Source of the DNA: Candidatus Margulisiibacteriota bacterium
Lineage (GTDB): Bacteria > Margulisbacteria > WOR-1 > O2-12-FULL-45-9 > XYB2-FULL-48-7
Reading direction: 5' to 3'
Length of the DNA: 64,000 bases
NCBI GenBank assembly: GCA_041661965.1
Contig: JBAZTH010000003.1
Coordinates: forward strand, 1 to 64,000
Part shown: positions 61,358-64,000 of the stretch, one piece after another
Position numbering within the stretch: the first letter of the stretch is position 1
Layout of the letters: every line of letters begins with the position of its first letter
Made by a program: the position numbers and the translations under genes
Notes under the pieces: model-generated
The model's database searches: none
What the model was told of the DNA's origin: nothing
Seen by the model: only the letters and a program-made list of their open reading frames with translations

Positions 61358-62371
61358 ATGAGTACAATCAGAAAAATACCTTCGTTCAGTGATCTTAAAC
61401 CGAGCCGGAAAATCAGCCGTCCGGCGCCTTCGCGGCTGAAGCAACCGGCGGACAACAATCCCGGCCGCCTCTCGTTGCCCAAGGTTGATTTTACTCATAC
61501 CGTTGACCAAGATCATATCGCCAATTTAATGTCCGCTACCCATAATTGCCTGATGAATACCACGGGGCCGATTGAGTTCGGCCCTTTTCTATTGAGAAGC
61601 AGACTTGGCGCCGGAGGGTATGGCGTAACTTTTAAAGCGATCGACATGCGAGACGGCAAAGAAAGCGTCGTCAAGGTCCCTTTAAGATTTGAAGAGGATA
61701 ATTTTAGGGCGCTGATAGAAGAGGGGCAAAAAGCATTGGTCAGCGGCAGTCTTGACGGGCAGGTCGTTACGGTCAAAGGAATAGGGGATGTTAACGGCGT
61801 CCCGTATATTGCCATGGAATATATCGATGGGTTCGACCTCTCCGCTCTTCTTGAGCTGAACGGCGATTTTTTGCCGCTTAAACGGAGCCTTGAGATCGTC
61901 ATCGGCCTTTGCGACGCGGTTGAACACTGTCACTCGCTCGGGGTTTTTCATCGGGACATCAAACCGTCGAACATCATGATCGGCAATGACGGCAGAGTCG
62001 TGCTGATCGATCCCGGATTATCCGCTGTTGGGAACGACGCGACCGGTTTTGCCGGCACGCCGCTCTATTTTTCACCGGAGCAGTCGAGAGGGGAACAATT
62101 AACGCCGAGATCGGAGATCTTTACGGTCGGCGTGATCCTGTTCGAAATTCTGACCGGCGAACACCCGTTCGGGGCCTACACTCATTCGGCGCTGATGCAA
62201 AACATTCAATCCAATGAACCGGACTTCAGCCTCCTGCCGCAAAAGACCAGGGAACAAAAGCAGCTTTTCTACGTGATCAGGCGGGCGCTGGCCAAAGACC
62301 CGAAACGCCGGCCGGCTTCGGCCGCCGAACTGCGCAGTCAGCTCGCAATTATCCTCGCCAAACTGCCGTAA
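61358..62371 (+). CDS. Ser/Thr protein kinase (kinase 3)
   Basis: A 337-residue Hanks-type kinase with a basic, Pro/Ser-rich first 75 residues. Glycine loop RLGAGGYGVTFKAID, ATP-site Lys in SVVKVPLR, catalytic loop HRDIKPSNIMI, LIDPGLS where DFG is expected (Phe replaced by Pro), GTPLYFSPEQ activation segment and DPKRRPASAAEL near the end. Unlike kinases 1 and 2 it has no N-lobe insert. It has no membrane span or sensor domain, so partners must supply the signal. Confidence 0.9.
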   Translation: MSTIRKIPSFSDLKPSRKISRPAPSRLKQPADNNPGRLSLPKVDFTHTVDQDHIANLMSATHNCLMNTTGPIEFGPFLLRSRLGAGGYGVTFKAIDMRDGKESVVKVPLRFEEDNFRALIEEGQKALVSGSLDGQVVTVKGIGDVNGVPYIAMEYIDGFDLSALLELNGDFLPLKRSLEIVIGLCDAVEHCHSLGVFHRDIKPSNIMIGNDGRVVLIDPGLSAVGNDATGFAGTPLYFSPEQSRGEQLTPRSEIFTVGVILFEILTGEHPFGAYTHSALMQNIQSNEPDFSLLPQKTREQKQLFYVIRRALAKDPKRRPASAAELRSQLAIILAKLP

Positions 62372-62402
62372 TTATACGCCGCTTCTAAGCCAGCAAAATA
62401 TC

Positions 62403-62434
62403 CTGAAATTTCCCGGCGGGCTAAAAGATAACTA
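62403..62434 (+). promoter_or_regulatory. Sigma-28-like promoter of two small hypothetical genes
   Basis: CTGAAATT (62403-62410), 15 bases, AGATAACTA (62426-62434), then AAAGGAG before the ATG at 62461. Confidence 0.65.
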
Positions 62435-62460
62435 ATCAGCCGCAGTAAAAGGAGATTTTT

Positions 62461-62721
62461 ATGGTATATAAAGTCGGGTCCCGTCAATTAAGGCCGCAGT
62501 CGACCGCGCTGAAAGTCGGCGACGAGATGATTGGGAGCCTTATTTTTAGGGAGAGAAGGAATGTCGGTTTCGGAGAAGCAAGGGAACTTTTGCTGGTCAG
62601 GGTCAGAGACGGTATCATGGGACTCTTGGTCGGTAACCGGGCCGAATTGGACGCGCTGGACCCGAACCTTACGATGCCGCCGACTCTTTGCATCCAAAAA
62701 GACGCTACGTTTTTGAATTGA
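62461..62721 (+). CDS. Small hypothetical protein
   Basis: An 86-residue basic protein (VYKVGSRQLRPQST, FRERRNVGFGEARELLLVRVR) with a short beta-like core and no recognised domain. AAAGGAG ribosome site and its own sigma-28-like promoter. It lies between kinases 3 and 4. Confidence 0.6.
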   Translation: MVYKVGSRQLRPQSTALKVGDEMIGSLIFRERRNVGFGEARELLLVRVRDGIMGLLVGNRAELDALDPNLTMPPTLCIQKDATFLN

Positions 62722-62741
62722 TCAATCAATGGCGGCCAAAC

Positions 62742-63116
62742 ATGCCGGCCGCCGCCCCGACCAAGCCCGAAACCACTCCTTCCCGCATCACCGACAAAGC
62801 GATCCCGGCGGTAACAGAGCGGACCGCTTTCCGCAATTTCGGCTACGGCCTGTCAAAGACCAGTTCGAGGGATAAAGGCCAGTTAAGGAGCCTTTCTATG
62901 GACTGGATTGCCATGGCCAATGATGGCATTGGAACCTATCGCCGGAGCCTGCGGGATGGAGAAATTATCGACCTGGAGGCGTATCAACATTATAAGGGTC
63001 TTTATGAGCTCGTCCAAAAATTGGAGATAAAAAATAAGGGTTGGTCTTCCTTCAGGGATAAATTCTTCCAGTTTTTAAGCCTCCCGGCGGAACCGACGCG
63101 GCCGGAACGATCATAA
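62742..63116 (+). CDS. Small hypothetical protein
   Basis: About 124 residues from the ATG giving MPAAAPTKPETTP; an ATG 54 bases upstream overlaps the previous gene. A Pro/Thr-rich N-terminus is followed by a helical segment (AYQHYKGLYELVQKLEIKNK). No family recognised. It lies 20 bases after the preceding small gene and probably shares its transcript. Confidence 0.5.
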   Translation: MPAAAPTKPETTPSRITDKAIPAVTERTAFRNFGYGLSKTSSRDKGQLRSLSMDWIAMANDGIGTYRRSLRDGEIIDLEAYQHYKGLYELVQKLEIKNKGWSSFRDKFFQFLSLPAEPTRPERS

Positions 63117-63129
63117 TCTCGGTTTAGCC

Positions 63130-63161
63130 ATGCAATTTTACTCGTTTTCTTTCGATAATAT
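63130..63161 (+). promoter_or_regulatory. Sigma-28-like promoter of kinase 4
   Basis: ATGCAATT (63130-63137), 15 bases, CGATAATAT (63153-63161), with AGGAG before the ATG at 63179. Confidence 0.75.
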
Positions 63162-63178
63162 AGTAGGAGTAAAGTGCC

Positions 63179-64000
63179 ATGAGTACTATACCTAACATTG
63201 GTTCCTCAAGCAGGCTTTCATCGAGATGGGTGGTTTCTTGCCCACCCTCAATTCCGGCGTCGCGTTCTTCCGGGCTTAGCCCGTTAGCGCAGAGCCTCCC
63301 AACCCTTAATTTTCATGCTTTACCGTCGATCAAAGACCAACCGATCGCCTTAAACATCCAAGGAACGCAAGTTACTTTGAGCGACAGCAATAAAATTGGC
63401 CAGGGTGGAATGGCGGCGGTTTACAAGGTTTTTGCCGATGGACGGGAGCTGGCGGCGAAATATACGAGTATCCCCAAATTGGCGGCTTTTTTACGGAAGG
63501 AAGGGGTGTTTGGTTCCCAGCTTAATTCCGCGCCTGGTTTCCATCAGGTCTACGGAGTGGCCGATGCTGGAGGAGGGGCGGTCCTTTTAATGGATTTTAT
63601 TCCAGGCGAAAAAGCCTCAAGGTTGGCGGGGATTCTTCCCCAAGCAACAGTAATCAGGTGCATCAGAGACATCAGCTTGCGACTGTATGAAGCGCATTTG
63701 CAGGGGATAATTCACCGGGACATTAAAACCGAGAATATCATGATTGAGATAGAAAACGGCCGGCACGTCAAATCAAGTTTATTTGATTTCGGCCTGGCCA
63801 CGACCGTTGACGAACAGCGGCGTCAGTCCGGTCTTATGGTTGGAACGCCGGCGTTTTTTTCTCCGGAACAAGCCCGCGGTCAAGCCCTTGATCCGCGGTC
63901 GGACCTTTACTCTCTTGGGGTCGTGTTTTATGAAATGCTGACCGGGCGCAATCCAATCGATCCGAGAAATGACATGCCGGCTTATGACCTGATAAACAGT
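63179..64000 (+). CDS. Ser/Thr protein kinase (kinase 4), cut by window end
   Basis: The frame stays open from the ATG to the last base (274 codons). The Ser/Pro-rich first 60 residues resemble the tail of kinase 3 (both begin MSTI). Glycine loop KIGQGGMAAVYKVF, ATP-site Lys in ELAAKYT, catalytic loop HRDIKTENIMI, intact SLFDFGLA, GTPAFFSPEQARGQ activation segment and LYSLGVVFYEMLTGR. It is the only one of the four with a canonical DFG. The C-terminus lies outside the window. Confidence 0.9.
   Translation, partial: MSTIPNIGSSSRLSSRWVVSCPPSIPASRSSGLSPLAQSLPTLNFHALPSIKDQPIALNIQGTQVTLSDSNKIGQGGMAAVYKVFADGRELAAKYTSIPKLAAFLRKEGVFGSQLNSAPGFHQVYGVADAGGGAVLLMDFIPGEKASRLAGILPQATVIRCIRDISLRLYEAHLQGIIHRDIKTENIMIEIENGRHVKSSLFDFGLATTVDEQRRQSGLMVGTPAFFSPEQARGQALDPRSDLYSLGVVFYEMLTGRNPIDPRNDMPAYDLINS

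Noticed and set aside
50853..64000. 23S/5S rRNA downstream of 16S
   Set aside because: A strong terminator follows 16S and the rest is fully occupied by protein genes.

Overview
The window looks like a chromosome segment from a diderm, anaerobic, hydrogen-metabolising bacterium. My best placement is a lineage beside the Cyanobacteria, such as Candidatus Saganbacteria (WOR-1) or Margulisbacteria. This is inference. It rests on an Ech-like group 4 [NiFe] hydrogenase, a four-subunit pyruvate:ferredoxin oxidoreductase, LPS heptose and LPS export genes, a Ycf45-type AAA protein and a ThiE with the N-terminal extension seen in cyanobacteria. The 16S rRNA gene at 49358-50852 would settle it.

Layout. 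1-4394: echABCDEF-like hydrogenase operon ending in pcm. 4399-9516: tRNA-Pro, then a minus-strand trxB/lptC/TPR/hldE/gmhB envelope block. 9621-14394: unfamiliar operon of a giant lipoprotein, an EF-hand-like small protein and a radical SAM/SPASM enzyme. 14463-15767: membrane-anchored seven-bladed RCC1 protein. 15866-21921: recR, a Yip1-like gene, porCDAB, HU and the Ycf45-like ATPase. 21940-24774: HAD protein, nadB, small membrane protein. 24845-26683: AT-rich accessory patch with tRNA-Gln, a serine recombinase/transposase relic and an ankyrin protein. 26700-31428: NHEJ operon with two Ku proteins and a split LigD. 31562-31971: tRNA-Ile and a MITE-like element. 32012-43204: seven-gene operon of five paralogous FGE-fold-type proteins, a ClpB-like AAA+ ATPase and a membrane-anchored helical protein. 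43408-49097: barrel-like protein, DUF4130/radical SAM repair pair, four-helix-bundle gene, lexA and a histidine kinase. 49358-50852: solitary 16S rRNA gene with its own promoter and terminator. 51021-64000: thiE, leuB, leuD and an M23 peptidase interleaved with four Ser/Thr protein kinases and their unknown companion genes.

The main discovery is a shared promoter in front of almost every unfamiliar accessory gene: (C/G/A)TG(A/C)AATT, exactly 15 bases, then CGATAAnAn. I found twelve good copies and one weaker one. The spacing equals that of sigma-28 (FliA/SigD/WhiG) promoters (TAAA-N17-CGATAA). It precedes the RCC1 gene, the FGE-fold/AAA+ operon, the barrel-like protein, all four kinases, the kinase companions, a 533-residue helical protein and a 38-codon ORF. 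It is absent from the housekeeping genes I checked. I propose one sigma-28-like regulon joining kinases, RCC1 propeller, FGE-fold paralogs and the AAA+ machine into one surface, signalling or differentiation programme.
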